A stretch of 64,000 nucleotides of DNA from Teichococcus coralli (GTDB lineage: Bacteria; Pseudomonadota; Alphaproteobacteria; Acetobacterales; Acetobacteraceae), in the NCBI RefSeq assembly GCF_009829925.1, contig NZ_SNVJ01000001.1, positions 333,983-397,982 of the forward strand, given 5' to 3'. The translations under genes were made by a program, and so were the position numbers. The stretch's first letter is position 1; every line of letters begins with the position of its first letter. Below are positions 33,139-42,557 of the stretch, piece by piece. Below the pieces are notes generated by a model that was not told the origin of the DNA, did no database searches, and worked only from the letters and a program-made list of their open reading frames with translations.

Positions 33139-34254
33139 TCAGCGCAGCACGATCTCCACGCGGCGGTTCTGCGGCTCGCGCACGCCATCGGCCGTCGGCA
33201 CCAGCGGGCGGCTCTCGCCGAAGGCCTGCACGGTGATCGCGGAGCGGCTCACGCCCAGACGGACCAGCTCGGCGGCGACCGCGTCGGCGCGGCGCTGGGA
33301 CAGGCGCTGGTTGTACTGCGGCGTGCCGGCGCGGTCGGCGTGGCCGGCCACCTCGATGCGGGTGGTCTGCATGCGCCCGGAGTTCTGCGCGGCCTCGGCG
33401 ATGATCTGGCGGGCACGGTCCGTCAGGTCGGCGCGGTCGAAGTCGAAGAACACCAGGTAGGTGCGGGCCGGGGCCGGAGCGGCCGCCGGAGCCGGCGCGA
33501 CAACCGGAACCGGCGCCGGCGGCACCGGCTGGTTGAAGGCGTAGCGCAGGCCGACGAACACGGAGTGGTTGTAGTTCTCCGAGTCGACCTTGGAGCTGGT
33601 CGCAACACCGGTCGGACCGCGGGTGACCACCGTCAGCTCCGGCTCCAGCGTGCCGAAGAAGCGGTACTCGGCGGTCAGCGCCAGGCCCGGCACGGCGGCG
33701 ATCGGGAAGGCGAGGCCAGCGATGCCCTGGAAGGCGAACTGGCTGTCCTTGTCGTTGATCGTCACGCTGTTGACGTTGGCGTTGTTCGGCGTGAAGCGGC
33801 TACGGACGGTGTCGTAGTCGGTCCAGGCCCAACCAACGCCCGCGCCGACATACGGAACAACCGGCAGGCCGAGGTTGAAGTCATACAGCGCGTTGACCAT
33901 CGCGCCATAGGTGCGGGCGGTGCCGCCGATCCCGGGCAGCGGGCCGCCGGCCGAGATGTTGTCAACGTCGTTCTGGCGGTAGTTGCCTTCGATTTCGGCC
34001 CGCAGACCGTTGCCGAAGCCCCAGCCCAGGCTCACGACGCCGCCGAAGCCATTCTCGAACTCGACCTCGCCGAGAACCGTGTCGTTGTCGTTGCCGACAT
34101 CGAAGGTACGGTCGTCAGGGCCCGTGATCTTGCCGTTCTGGAGATAGTTGTAGCCAGCGCCAGCACCGACATACACGCCCGTCACAGGCTGCGCCTGAGC
34201 CGCGAGCGGCAGCGCCAGAACGGTCGCGGCCAGAAGCGCCTTCTTGAGGCTCAT
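33139..34254 (-). CDS. OmpA-family outer-membrane beta-barrel protein
   Basis: A 371-residue outer-membrane protein. The signal peptide is MSLKKALLAATVLALPLAAQA. An eight-strand-type beta-barrel follows (residues 25-245; GVYVGAGAGYNY at the start, FVGLRYAF at the end), then a Pro/Ala linker (PPAPVPVVAPAPAAAPAPA). The C-terminal OmpA domain (about 265-371) has peptidoglycan-binding residues in EVAGHADRAG and NRRVEIVL. It anchors the outer membrane to the wall. GAGGAGAA sits about 6 nt upstream of the ATG, an excellent ribosome site. Inverted repeats lie about 100-150 bp upstream. Confidence 0.92.
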   Translation of the reverse strand: MSLKKALLAATVLALPLAAQAQPVTGVYVGAGAGYNYLQNGKITGPDDRTFDVGNDNDTVLGEVEFENGFGGVVSLGWGFGNGLRAEIEGNYRQNDVDNISAGGPLPGIGGTARTYGAMVNALYDFNLGLPVVPYVGAGVGWAWTDYDTVRSRFTPNNANVNSVTINDKDSQFAFQGIAGLAFPIAAVPGLALTAEYRFFGTLEPELTVVTRGPTGVATSSKVDSENYNHSVFVGLRYAFNQPVPPAPVPVVAPAPAAAPAPARTYLVFFDFDRADLTDRARQIIAEAAQNSGRMQTTRIEVAGHADRAGTPQYNQRLSQRRADAVAAELVRLGVSRSAITVQAFGESRPLVPTADGVREPQNRRVEIVLR

Positions 34255-34364
34255 TAGAATTCTCCTCGATCCTTCAGAGGCATGCTCGCTGCGCTTGGTC
34301 ACGAAGACATCGAGCACTTCGATTCCGGGCGCCGCGTACGGATCATGTAGCATCTCGAGGGAAA

Positions 34365-34405
34365 CAGCGCAGCATGCGCTGCTGTGATTTCTGCCACATG
34401 TGGCA
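34365..34405. promoter_or_regulatory. Two inverted repeats upstream of the OmpA-family gene
   Basis: CAGCGCA-GCA-TGCGCTG (34365-34381) and the perfect 14-bp palindrome TGCCACATGTGGCA (34392-34405) lie 110-150 bp before the OmpA-family start and just beyond the end of purK. They could be regulator sites or part of a purK transcription end. No function is established. Confidence 0.35.
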
Positions 34406-34424
34406 TGCACGCCACAGTGGTTTT

Positions 34425-35582
34425 TCAAGGCGTTACTCGCAACCTCGTGAGCAGCGCCGCCCCTTCGGGGCCGCCGAGCATCTCGCGCGGCAGGAGATGG
34501 TTGGCATGGCCCATCTTGCGTCCGGCGCGAGGGGCGGCCTTGCCGTAGAGATGCACGGAGGTGCCGGCCTGTGCCAGCAGTTCCGGGACCAGCGCCATGC
34601 CCTCCGGCCCCACGAGATTGCGCATCACCGCGTCGGAGTGCCGTTCGGCGCTGCCCAGGGGCAGGCCGGCGACCGCGCGGATGTGCTGGTGGAACTGGCT
34701 GGCCTGGCAGGCGTCCATTGTCCAGTGGCCGGAATTATGCGGCCTCGGCGCGATCTCGTTGCCCAGCAGGGTGCCGTCCGGCAGCAGGAAGAACTCCACG
34801 GCGAGCACGCCGACCAGTTCCAGCTCGGCCGCAACCCGGGCGGCGTGCGCGCGCGCGGCGGCGGCCACTTCGGACGGCACGCGGGCGGGTGCGAAGGAAA
34901 GGTCCAGGATGTGGTTCCGGTGCCGATTCTCCACCGCGTCGTAAACCGCCGTCGCACCATCGGCGCCCCGTGCCGCGACCGCGGAAATTTCCTGCGCGAA
35001 GGGCACGAAGGCTTCCAGGATCAGCGGCTTCGGCTCCAGCCGGGCGAAGGCGGCGGCCGCTTCGTCCGGGGCGCGCAGCACCACCTGGCCCCGGCCGTCA
35101 TAGCCGAGGCGCGTGGTCTTGAGCACGGCGGGCAGGCCGATCGCGGCGATCGCCGACTCCAGCTCCTCAGGGCTTGCCACCGCGCGCCAGGGGGCCACGG
35201 GCACCCCGGCCTGCGCGAGGAACCTTTTTTCCTGCAGCCGGTCCTGGCAGATCGCGAGCGCCTTGCGGCCTGGCCGGCAGGGCACCAGCGGCGCCAAAAC
35301 CTCCAGCGTGGCGGCCGGAACGTTCTCGAACTCGAAGGTCGCCACGTCCACAGCGCGGGCGAAGGCGGCCAGGGCGGCCGCATCCTCGTAGGCCGCGACC
35401 GTGCGCGCGGCAGAAACCTGCATGCCCGGAGAATCCGCGTCGGGAGCATAGACGTGGCAGCGGTAGCCGAGCTCGGCGGCAGCCAGCGCCGACATGCGGC
35501 CAAGCTGTCCGCCGCCAAGGATGCCGATGGTGGCGTTGGGCGGCAGCGGGAAACGGCCGGGGGCGTCGGCCTCGCTCATCAT
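34425..35582 (-). CDS. purK: 5-(carboxyamino)imidazole ribonucleotide synthase
   Basis: A 385-residue ATP-grasp enzyme that carboxylates AIR to N5-CAIR in purine synthesis. The N-terminal [14 protein letters not shown] is the family signature, and [11 protein letters not shown] and [13 protein letters not shown] are ATP-grasp and active-site motifs. It starts at ATGATG with the upstream purE stop inside the overlap, the usual purEK arrangement. It is the last gene of the def-coq9-purE-purK run. Confidence 0.95.
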   Translation of the reverse strand: MMSEADAPGRFPLPPNATIGILGGGQLGRMSALAAAELGYRCHVYAPDADSPGMQVSAARTVAAYEDAAALAAFARAVDVATFEFENVPAATLEVLAPLVPCRPGRKALAICQDRLQEKRFLAQAGVPVAPWRAVASPEELESAIAAIGLPAVLKTTRLGYDGRGQVVLRAPDEAAAAFARLEPKPLILEAFVPFAQEISAVAARGADGATAVYDAVENRHRNHILDLSFAPARVPSEVAAAARAHAARVAAELELVGVLAVEFFLLPDGTLLGNEIAPRPHNSGHWTMDACQASQFHQHIRAVAGLPLGSAERHSDAVMRNLVGPEGMALVPELLAQAGTSVHLYGKAAPRAGRKMGHANHLLPREMLGGPEGAALLTRLRVTP

Positions 35583-36073
35583 GCCGGCTCCTCCGCCACG
35601 GAGGCCGTCTGCTCGGCGCGGAACGCATCCAGGCGCCTAGCCAGCGCGGCGTCGGTGGTGGCCAGCATGGCGGCGGCGAGCAGGGCGGCGTTCACCGCGC
35701 CGGCCCGGCCGATGGCGAGGGTGCCCACCGGCACGCCGGCCGGCATCTGCACAATGGAAAGCAGGCTGTCCATGCCCTTCAGTGCATGGCTCTCGACCGG
35801 AACGCCAAGCACCGGCAGGCGGGTCATGGCCGCCGCCATGCCGGGCAGGTGCGCCGCGCCCCCTGCGCCGGCGATGATGGCGCGCAGGCCCCGGCCGGCG
35901 GCGGACTGCGCGTAGTCGTACAGGCGTTGCGGCGTGCGATGCGCCGAGACCACGCGGGTCTCATGCGGAACGCCCAGGCGCGCGAGCGTCTCCGCCGTGT
36001 GGCGCATCGTCTCCCAGTCCGAGCGGCTGCCCATGATGATGCCGACGAGCGGCGCGGCTTCGGTTTCGGTCAC
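35579..36073 (-). CDS. purE: 5-(carboxyamino)imidazole ribonucleotide mutase
   Basis: A 164-residue class-I PurE that converts N5-CAIR to CAIR. Motifs are [20 protein letters not shown] (active-site His) and [11 protein letters not shown]. The GTG at 36073 with AGGAT upstream gives the usual length; an ATG at 36142 would add a 23-residue non-family extension. It overlaps purK by 4 nt. Confidence 0.94.
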   Translation of the reverse strand: MTETEAAPLVGIIMGSRSDWETMRHTAETLARLGVPHETRVVSAHRTPQRLYDYAQSAAGRGLRAIIAGAGGAAHLPGMAAAMTRLPVLGVPVESHALKGMDSLLSIVQMPAGVPVGTLAIGRAGAVNAALLAAAMLATTDAALARRLDAFRAEQTASVAEEPA

Positions 36074-36163
36074 GCGCGAAGATCCTGCAGCAGAGATGGC
36101 CGGAAGGTGCGGCCTGTGCCGCGCCCAGGCCGGATTGTCCATCGCTTTTCTGGCCTCTCGCGC

Positions 36164-36748
36164 TCAGGCCGCCTTGCGCCGGCAGCGCTGCAGCCGGCCC
36201 AGTTCGCCGAGCCGGCGGTCGAGGAAAGCCAGCGTCGCCGCCGCCCCGGGATCGGGGTCCTGCAGCCAGAAGCCGAGCGTGGCGGCATAGATCCCGGCCA
36301 GCGTGGCGCGGCGCGTGTAGAACGAGGCGTCGGAGGAGGTGTCGCCGGCGGCCTGCCAGATGGCATCCACCGTGCGTGCCGTGGCGCGGCCGGCGGCGCC
36401 CAGGTTCCATGGCAGCGCGAGCAGCGCCAGCCCGCGGCGCACCGCCTCCTTGTGCGGCGCCTGCTGGTGCAGCCGGATGGCGACGAGCGCCCGGATCCGC
36501 GCCGGGATGCGCATCCCGTCCAGACCTGCACCCGCCGCCTCGGCCGCCATGTCGCGGTCGGCCAGGTCGCACCAGGCCTCGACCATGCCGACCGGACCGC
36601 GCGGAAACAGCCATTCCGCCGCTTCCGGGCTGTCGCCCCTGGCCGAGAGGCCCGCGCGCAGCGCCTCGGTGGTCCAGCCGAGCCGCGGCACCTCGGGCAG
36701 CATGGCACGCAGGGCGGCGTCGCGCTCGGCGCTGCGCTCCAGGCTCAT
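36164..36748 (-). CDS. COQ9 family protein (ubiquinone biosynthesis)
   Basis: A 194-residue all-helical protein. The conserved RIRALVAIRLHQQAPHKEAVRRGLALLALP and SFYTRRATLAGIYAATLGFWLQD segments match the COQ9 family. COQ9 binds isoprenoid lipids and supports the COQ7 hydroxylation step of ubiquinone synthesis; in alphaproteobacteria it is widespread. The fold is TetR-like but without an evident DNA-binding role. Its ATG overlaps the stop of def by 4 nt, so the two are co-translated. A 90-bp gap separates it from purE. Confidence 0.85.
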   Translation of the reverse strand: MSLERSAERDAALRAMLPEVPRLGWTTEALRAGLSARGDSPEAAEWLFPRGPVGMVEAWCDLADRDMAAEAAGAGLDGMRIPARIRALVAIRLHQQAPHKEAVRRGLALLALPWNLGAAGRATARTVDAIWQAAGDTSSDASFYTRRATLAGIYAATLGFWLQDPDPGAAATLAFLDRRLGELGRLQRCRRKAA

Positions 36749-37284
36749 CGGGGCGACTCCGCGGCGGCCTGTTGCTGCTGCTGCTGGTGCTGGTGCGCGG
36801 CGGCGCGGGCCAGCTCGTCGGTGAAGCCGAAGAGGGCGAGATCGCTCATCCGGCTCGGATAAAGGATGCCGTTCAGGTGATCGAACTCATGCTGCATGAC
36901 CCGGGCGAGCATGCCTTGCGCCTCCCCTTCCACCGCCCGGCCTTCCGCATCGAGGCCGCGGAAGCCGACGCGCCCGGCCCGCTCCACGTTGCCGCGCAGG
37001 CCGGGAATCGAAAGGCAGCCTTCCCAGCCACGCTGGTCGGCCGGGGTCAGCAGCTCGATCTCCGGGTTGATGAGCGCGGCCACCTCGTCGCCGTTGCGCC
37101 AGACGAAGATGCGCAACGGAACATGCACCTGCGGCGCGGCAAGGCCGAGGCCGGAGGCGTCGAGCATGGTTTCCGCCATGTTTTCAAGGAGGTCCTGGAT
37201 CTCCGGCGCCGTGGGGTCGGCCACCGGCTCAGCGACCTGCAACAGGACGGGGTGGCCCATGCGGGCGATCTTCAGAATGGCCAT
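36745..37284 (-). CDS. def: Peptide deformylase
   Basis: A 179-residue metalloprotease that removes the N-formyl group from nascent proteins. All three family motifs are intact: GLGLAAPQV (45-53), EGCLS (88-92, metal-binding Cys) and HEFDH (132-136, metal histidines and catalytic Glu). The C-terminal tail contains a run of six glutamines encoded by CAG/CAA repeats, an unusual feature. The start at 37284 fits the family, with TGGAG upstream. A second genuine def copy may exist elsewhere; the intact motifs suggest an active enzyme. Confidence 0.92.
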   Translation of the reverse strand: MAILKIARMGHPVLLQVAEPVADPTAPEIQDLLENMAETMLDASGLGLAAPQVHVPLRIFVWRNGDEVAALINPEIELLTPADQRGWEGCLSIPGLRGNVERAGRVGFRGLDAEGRAVEGEAQGMLARVMQHEFDHLNGILYPSRMSDLALFGFTDELARAAAHQHQQQQQQAAAESPR

Positions 37285-37475
37285 GCGCCGTCTCCATGGA
37301 GGAAAGTCTGACATTTGGTTTCCGGAAGGGCGCGTGGAAGGGCTTCCAATCCGGCGGGAAGGCGTGTTATTCGCTGCGCTCCTTGCTGGAAGGCACCGGC
37401 GTCTGCCGGCGCTACGTGTTTCCGCGTTCACTCACCCGGCTTTCAGGCCCTGGCTCAAAGAGGAGACCGCACAGC

Positions 37476-37679
37476 GTGCAGGTCGTCGTTCGGGACAACA
37501 ACATCGATCAGGCCCTCAAGGCCCTCAAGAAGAAGCTGCAGCGCGAAGGCGTGTTTCGCGAGATGAAGCTGCGCCGCCACTACGAGAAGCCTTCCGAGCG
37601 CCGCGCCCGCGAGGCCGCCGAGGCGGTTCGCCGGGCCCGCAAGGTGGAGCGCAAGCGCCTGGAGCGCGAGGGCTTCTGA
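37476..37679 (+). CDS. rpsU: 30S ribosomal protein S21
   Basis: A 67-residue ribosomal protein with the family sequence [20 protein letters not shown] and a basic C-terminus ([13 protein letters not shown]). It starts at GTG 37476 with GAGGAG about 8 nt upstream, matching the standard length; the longer open frame upstream is not coding. It is divergent from def. A stem with TTTTGTCGTTT follows at 37749. Confidence 0.95.
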   Translation: MQVVVRDNNIDQALKALKKKLQREGVFREMKLRRHYEKPSERRAREAAEAVRRARKVERKRLEREGF

Positions 37680-37748
37680 TCGCCCTTCGCCCGGCGAGGC
37701 TGTCCCGGCGACGGGGCGCCCGCGGGGCAGGCAATGGAGAGACGCAAG

Positions 37749-37793
37749 CCGCGGGGCGGGCAATAGAGCTCGCCTGCCGCGGTTTTGTCGTTT
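37749..37793 (+). terminator. Rho-independent terminator after rpsU
   Basis: CCGCGG (37749-37754) pairs with CCGCGG (37777-37782), with additional GGCGGG/CGCCTG pairing inside. It is followed by TTTTGTCGTTT. It lies about 70 bp beyond the rpsU stop. Confidence 0.65.
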
Positions 37794-37894
37794 CAGGCGG
37801 AAGTCCACAAAGCGTTTGATCGTATTGCGCGTGGCGACGTGCCGCGCGAGCGGTCCGCTGCGGGCTGTGGGACCAGTTCCTCCCGCACAGAATA

Positions 37895-37909
37895 GTTACA
37901 CAACGTAAC
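37895..37909. promoter_or_regulatory. Inverted repeat upstream of the RND efflux operon
   Basis: GTTAC-ACAAC-GTAAC has perfect 5-bp arms and lies about 70 bp before the membrane-fusion gene in an AT-richer patch. The layout fits a TetR-type efflux repressor operator. No regulator gene is adjacent. Confidence 0.4.
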
Positions 37910-37977
37910 GTCGCCTATGCCATCCTGTGGTGCCGCATTAAGCGGGACATACAGCGCCCCTGATTCGGGACACCACC

Positions 37978-39117
37978 ATGGCATCGCGTTCGCACTACCC
38001 CCTGCTGGCGGGCGCGCTTTGCGCTGCGCTGGCCTTCTCGCTGCCCCCCTCTCCCCTCCGGGCGCAGAACGCCGGACCGCCGGCGGTGCCGGTGGTGGTC
38101 AGCCTCGCCGAACGCGGCTCCGTGCCCGTTGAAATCGCTGCCAGCGGCAACGTCGTCGCCGAGGCGGCGGTCTCGGTACGCAGCCGGGTGGAAGGCCAGA
38201 TTCGCGAGGTGCATGTGGCCGAGGGGCAGCAGGTGCGGCGCGGGCAAGTGCTGTTCACGCTCGATGCGCGCATGGCCGAGGCACAGCTTGCCCAGCAGGA
38301 GGCGCAGCTTGCCCGCGAGCGCGCCCTGGCCCTGCGGGCGCGGCAGGATGCCGCCCGCTATGCCGCCCTGCGCGGCGAGGGATTCGCCGCCGCGCAGCGG
38401 CTTGAGCAGGCGCAGGCCGACGCCGCCGCCGGCGAGGCCACCGTGCGCGCCATGGAGGCGCTGGTCGCCCAGACCCGGCTGACCCTGGACTACGCCACCA
38501 TCCGCGCCGAGATCGACGGCCGCCTCGGCGCGCTGCCCGCCAAGGCGGGCAACCTGGTGCGCGCGGGGGACAGCAGCCCCCTCGCCACCATCACCCAGAT
38601 GGACCCCATCCAGGTGCAGTTCGCCGTGCCCGAGCGCTGGCTGCCGGAGATCCAGGCGGCCATGGAGAACGGCCCGCCGGAGGTCGCCGCCCACCCGCCC
38701 GGCGACCGGCACGCCCCCGCCCGCGGCAGGCTGGTCTTCGTGGACAGCCAGGTGGACACGACCTCCGGCACCATCCAGCTCAAGGCGCGCTTCGCCAATC
38801 CCGAGGGTCATCTCTGGCCCGGCCAGTACGTCAACGTGGTGCTGCTGCCGCGGGTCGAGCCGAATGCCCTGAGCGTCCCCGTCCAGGCGGTGCAGACCGG
38901 CAGCGAGGACAGCCGCTTCGTGTATGTGGTGGACGGCGAGGGCCGCGCCCGCCGGCGCCCGGTGACGCTGGAGCGGGTGGTCTCCGGCCGCGCCGTGCTG
39001 CAGGCCGAGATCGGCGCGGGCGAAAAGGTGGTGATCGAGGGCGCGCAGCTCCTCACCGACGGCGCGCGGGTCTCGGAACGCCCGGGCCGCCCGGCGCCCC
39101 GCGACCGGCAGAGCTGA
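37978..39117 (+). CDS. RND efflux periplasmic adaptor (MdtA-like)
   Basis: A 379-residue membrane-fusion protein. A signal peptide ends near PLRAQNA. The lipoyl domain (VRSRVEGQIREVHVAEGQQVRRGQVLFTLDARM), an alpha-hairpin, a beta-barrel (DPIQVQFAVPERWLPE) and a C-terminal membrane-proximal domain follow in the usual order. It links the inner-membrane pump to an outer-membrane channel. The permease gene follows within 12 bp. No outer-membrane factor gene is present, so the pump probably borrows a TolC-like channel. Confidence 0.9.
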   Translation: MASRSHYPLLAGALCAALAFSLPPSPLRAQNAGPPAVPVVVSLAERGSVPVEIAASGNVVAEAAVSVRSRVEGQIREVHVAEGQQVRRGQVLFTLDARMAEAQLAQQEAQLARERALALRARQDAARYAALRGEGFAAAQRLEQAQADAAAGEATVRAMEALVAQTRLTLDYATIRAEIDGRLGALPAKAGNLVRAGDSSPLATITQMDPIQVQFAVPERWLPEIQAAMENGPPEVAAHPPGDRHAPARGRLVFVDSQVDTTSGTIQLKARFANPEGHLWPGQYVNVVLLPRVEPNALSVPVQAVQTGSEDSRFVYVVDGEGRARRRPVTLERVVSGRAVLQAEIGAGEKVVIEGAQLLTDGARVSERPGRPAPRDRQS

Positions 39118-39129
39118 GGAGCCGCCACG

Positions 39130-42100
39130 ATGCACCTCTCCGAGCTTTGCATCCGCCGCCCGGTGATGACCGGGCTGCTGGCGGCCGCCGCCGTGCTGGC
39201 GGGCATCGTGGCCTATTTCCAGCTCCCCGTGGCGGCGATCCCCCGGGTGGACTTCCCGGTCATCAGCGTCTCGGCCCAGCTCCCCGGCGCCAGCCCGGAA
39301 ACCATGGCCAACTCGGTGGCGCTGCCGCTGGAGCGCGAGTTCTCCACCATCTCCGGCATCGAGCAGATGTCTTCCAGCAGCGGCCAGGGCACCACGCAGA
39401 TCACGCTGCAGTTCGTGCTTGGCCGCGACATCGACGCGGCGGCGCTCGACGTGCAGTCCGCCCTCTCCCGCGCGCAGCGGCGACTGCCGCAGGAGATGAC
39501 CACCCCACCCTCCTTCCGGAAATCCAACCCGGCCGACGCGCCGGTGGTGCTGCTGAACCTGCGCGGTGGCGACGTGCCGCTCTACCGGCTCAACGAGGTG
39601 GCGGCGGTGCTGATCTCCCCTGCCCTCTCGCGCATCCCGGGCGTGGCGCAGGTGATCACCTACGGCGAGCAGAAATACGCCGTCCGCGTGCAGCTCGACC
39701 CGGACCGCCTCGCCGCCCTCGGCCTTGGATTCGACGAGGCGCAGCGGGCCATCGCGGCAGCCAACAGCAACGCCCCGGTTGGCACGCTGAACGGCCCGCG
39801 CCAGCAGCTCACCCTGCGCGCCAACGACCAGCTGCAGGACGCCCGCGAGTTTGGCCGCCTCATCATCGGCGGGCGCGGCAACGCGCCGATCCGGGTGCAG
39901 GACGTCGCCGCGGTGGTGGACGGGGTGGAGAACAACCGCGTCGCCGCATGGATGAACGGCACCCGCGGCCTGACGCTGGCGGTGCAGCGCCAGCCCGACG
40001 CCAATACGGTGGACGTGGTGGATGGCGTGAAGGCGGCGCTTCCCGCCCTGCAGGCCGCCCTCCCCCCTGGCGCCGAGCTGACCGTGATGCTCGACCGCTC
40101 GGTCTCGATCCGCGAGGCGGTGCATGACGTGCAGCACCACCTGATGATCGCGGTCGGGCTCGTGGTGCTGGTGATCTTCCTGTTTCTGCGCAAGCTGAGC
40201 GCCACGCTGATCCCGGGCGTCGCGGTGCCGATCTCGCTGGCCGGCACCTTTGGGCTGATGTACGCGCTGGGCTACGGCATCGACAACATCACCCTGCTTG
40301 GCCTGACGCTCGCCGTCGGCCTGGTGGTGGACGATGCCATCGTCATGCTGGAGGCCATCGTCCGGCACATGGAGGAGGGCATGAAGCCTCTTGCCGCCGC
40401 CATGCGCGGCGCGCGGGAGATCGGCTTCACCATCATCTCCATCACCCTTTCGCTGATCGCGGTCTTCCTGCCGATCCTGCTGATGGGCGGGGTCGTGGGG
40501 CGGGTGTTCAACGCCTTCGCCGCCACCGTCTCGCTGGCGGTGATCGTCTCCTGCTTCGTCTCGCTGACGCTGACGCCGCTGATGGCCAGCCGCCTGCCGG
40601 CGCATGGCCGCCCCTCCCGCTTCGACGCCGCGCTGGAGAAGGGCTTCCGGGCCGTCGAGCGCGGATATGGCTGGCTGCTGGACAAGGCGCTGCGCTTCCG
40701 CCCGGCGGTTTGGCTGGTCTTCCTCGCCTCCATCGGGCTTTCCGCCTGGCTCGCCGTCACCATTCCCAAGGGCTTCTTTCCGGTGGAGGATACCGGCCTG
40801 CTCAGCGTCGGCACCCAGGGGCCGCAGGACACCTCCTTCAACGACATGGCGACGCGGCAGGCGCGGATCGCCGAGATCATCGCGAAGCACCCCTCGGTCG
40901 AACTGGTGAACTCCATCATCGGGATCAGCGGCAGCAGCGGCGCCCTGAACCAGGGCCGCATGTTCGTGCAGCTCAAGCCCCGCGCCGAGCGGCCGCCGGT
41001 GGGCGAGGTCATCCAGCAGCTCCGCCGCCAGACCAGCGGCATCCCGGGCATGCGGGTCTTCCTGAACCCGATCCAGAACCTGAACTTCGGGGCCCGCCCC
41101 TCCCGCACGCTCTATCAGTACACGCTGCAGGGCCTGCGGGCGGATGAGCTCTACGACTGGTCCGAACGCATGACCGAGGCGCTGCACAAGCTGCCCGAGC
41201 TGCAGGACGTCAACAGCGACCTGCAGATGGCCGCTCCCATCCTCTCCGTGAACGTGGACCGCGATCGCGCCGCCGCGCTGGGCGTCACCGTGGAGCAGGT
41301 GCGCCAGGCGCTCTACTCCGCCTATGGCGCGCGGCAGATCAGCACCATCTTCGGCGCCTCGGACAGCTATGCCGTCATCCTGGAAGCGCTGCCGCGTGAC
41401 CAGCAGGACGAGGCGGGGCTGGCCAAGGTTTACCTGCGCGCGGCTTCGGGCCGGCTGGTGCCGCTGGCCGGCATCGCCACCATCTCGCGCAGCGTCGGCC
41501 CGCTGACGGTGGCGCATCAGGGCCAGCTCCCGGCCGTCACCATCGGCTTCAACACGGCCCCTGGCGTGGCGCTGGGCGACGCGACCCAGGCCATCGCCCG
41601 CACCGAGCAGGAGCTCGGCCTGCCGCCCACCATCGTCTCCGGCTATGCCGGCACGGCGCAGATCTTCCAGGAGGCGCTGGCCGGCCAGGGCATGCTGCTG
41701 CTGGCGGCGGTGCTGATCATGTACGTGGTGTTGGGCGTGCTCTATGAGAGCCTGGTCCATCCGCTGACCATCCTGTCCGGCCTGCCGCCCGCCGCGCTGG
41801 GCGCGCTGGCGACGCTCTGGCTTTTCGGGCTGGACCTCTCGGTCATCGCGGTGATCGGCGTGCTGCTGCTGATCGGGTTGGTGAAGAAGAACGCCATCAT
41901 GGTGGTGGACGTGGCGCTGGCGCGCCAGCGCACCGGCGAGGACCCGCTGACGGCGGTGCGCGAGGCCAGCATCCTTCGCTTCCGGCCGATCATGATGACC
42001 ACGCTCGCCGCCGCCGCCGGCGCCGTGCCAATCGCCGCCGGATGGGGCGCCTCGGCGGAGCTGCGGCAGCCCCTGGGCCTGGCGGTCGTGGGTGGCCTCG

Positions 42101-42210
42101 CCGTCTCCCAAGCACTCACGCTGTTCGTCACCCCGGTGCTGTTCCTGGCTTTCGAGGGCTTGGCGCGCCGCTTCAGCCGGAGCTCGGTCGCGCCGCAGGC
42201 CGCCGAGTAA
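39130..42210 (+). CDS. RND efflux permease (MdtB/MdtC-like, HAE1 family)
   Basis: A 1026-residue inner-membrane proton-driven pump with 12 helices and two large periplasmic loops. TM4 carries the proton-relay aspartates in GLVVDDAIVMLEAI. The N-terminal FPVISVSAQLPGASPETMA and the C-terminal GLVKKNAIMVVD are family hallmarks. The full length is normal for the family. It probably expels hydrophobic drugs, detergents or bile-type compounds. The gene is transcribed with the adaptor gene. Repressor identity and outer-membrane partner are not evident. Confidence 0.92.
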   Translation: MHLSELCIRRPVMTGLLAAAAVLAGIVAYFQLPVAAIPRVDFPVISVSAQLPGASPETMANSVALPLEREFSTISGIEQMSSSSGQGTTQITLQFVLGRDIDAAALDVQSALSRAQRRLPQEMTTPPSFRKSNPADAPVVLLNLRGGDVPLYRLNEVAAVLISPALSRIPGVAQVITYGEQKYAVRVQLDPDRLAALGLGFDEAQRAIAAANSNAPVGTLNGPRQQLTLRANDQLQDAREFGRLIIGGRGNAPIRVQDVAAVVDGVENNRVAAWMNGTRGLTLAVQRQPDANTVDVVDGVKAALPALQAALPPGAELTVMLDRSVSIREAVHDVQHHLMIAVGLVVLVIFLFLRKLSATLIPGVAVPISLAGTFGLMYALGYGIDNITLLGLTLAVGLVVDDAIVMLEAIVRHMEEGMKPLAAAMRGAREIGFTIISITLSLIAVFLPILLMGGVVGRVFNAFAATVSLAVIVSCFVSLTLTPLMASRLPAHGRPSRFDAALEKGFRAVERGYGWLLDKALRFRPAVWLVFLASIGLSAWLAVTIPKGFFPVEDTGLLSVGTQGPQDTSFNDMATRQARIAEIIAKHPSVELVNSIIGISGSSGALNQGRMFVQLKPRAERPPVGEVIQQLRRQTSGIPGMRVFLNPIQNLNFGARPSRTLYQYTLQGLRADELYDWSERMTEALHKLPELQDVNSDLQMAAPILSVNVDRDRAAALGVTVEQVRQALYSAYGARQISTIFGASDSYAVILEALPRDQQDEAGLAKVYLRAASGRLVPLAGIATISRSVGPLTVAHQGQLPAVTIGFNTAPGVALGDATQAIARTEQELGLPPTIVSGYAGTAQIFQEALAGQGMLLLAAVLIMYVVLGVLYESLVHPLTILSGLPPAALGALATLWLFGLDLSVIAVIGVLLLIGLVKKNAIMVVDVALARQRTGEDPLTAVREASILRFRPIMMTTLAAAAGAVPIAAGWGASAELRQPLGLAVVGGLAVSQALTLFVTPVLFLAFEGLARRFSRSSVAPQAAE

Positions 42211-42557
42211 GCGCTTCCGCGATCACTTCCATCTGTCCCCCTCCAGGCTCCGCCCTGCCATGCCCGCACCACCGGCAGCTCGCCCTGGTTGTAAGGCGAC
42301 GCGCCAAATCGCGCGAATTATGTTTAATTTTCATAAAGAATTTGTGTTTCTTGGGCGCAATCATGAGCAGCCCCCCATTTCAGAAACCGTTTTCTCTTTT
42401 CTTTTCAACTATTTAGTTTCGTATCTGGCTTGTGACGCCAAACAATTATGTGCGTTGTGGCGCACCGCAAGATCGCTATCCAATTATGTGCACTGCGATC
42501 ACCGGGGGCTCATACGGCAACCAGCGGGGTGGTCGTCGTACCCGCGGAGCCGGATGC
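42211..42557. other. AT-rich intergenic region upstream of glycosyltransferase gene
   Basis: A 347-bp stretch with no convincing gene. From about 42315 to 42420 it is markedly AT-rich (TTTAATTTTCATAAAG, TTTTCTCTTTTCTTTTC), unlike its surroundings. AATTATGT occurs three times (42316, 42444, 42482), and the last two are part of an 11-bp direct repeat CAATTATGTGC spaced 38 bp. This may be the promoter and regulator-binding region for the next gene. Confidence 0.5.

Noticed and set aside
37915..42111. 1398-aa minus-strand open frame opposite the RND genes
   Set aside because: It is an antisense shadow of the efflux operon, rich in Gly/His/Arg/Gln without motifs.
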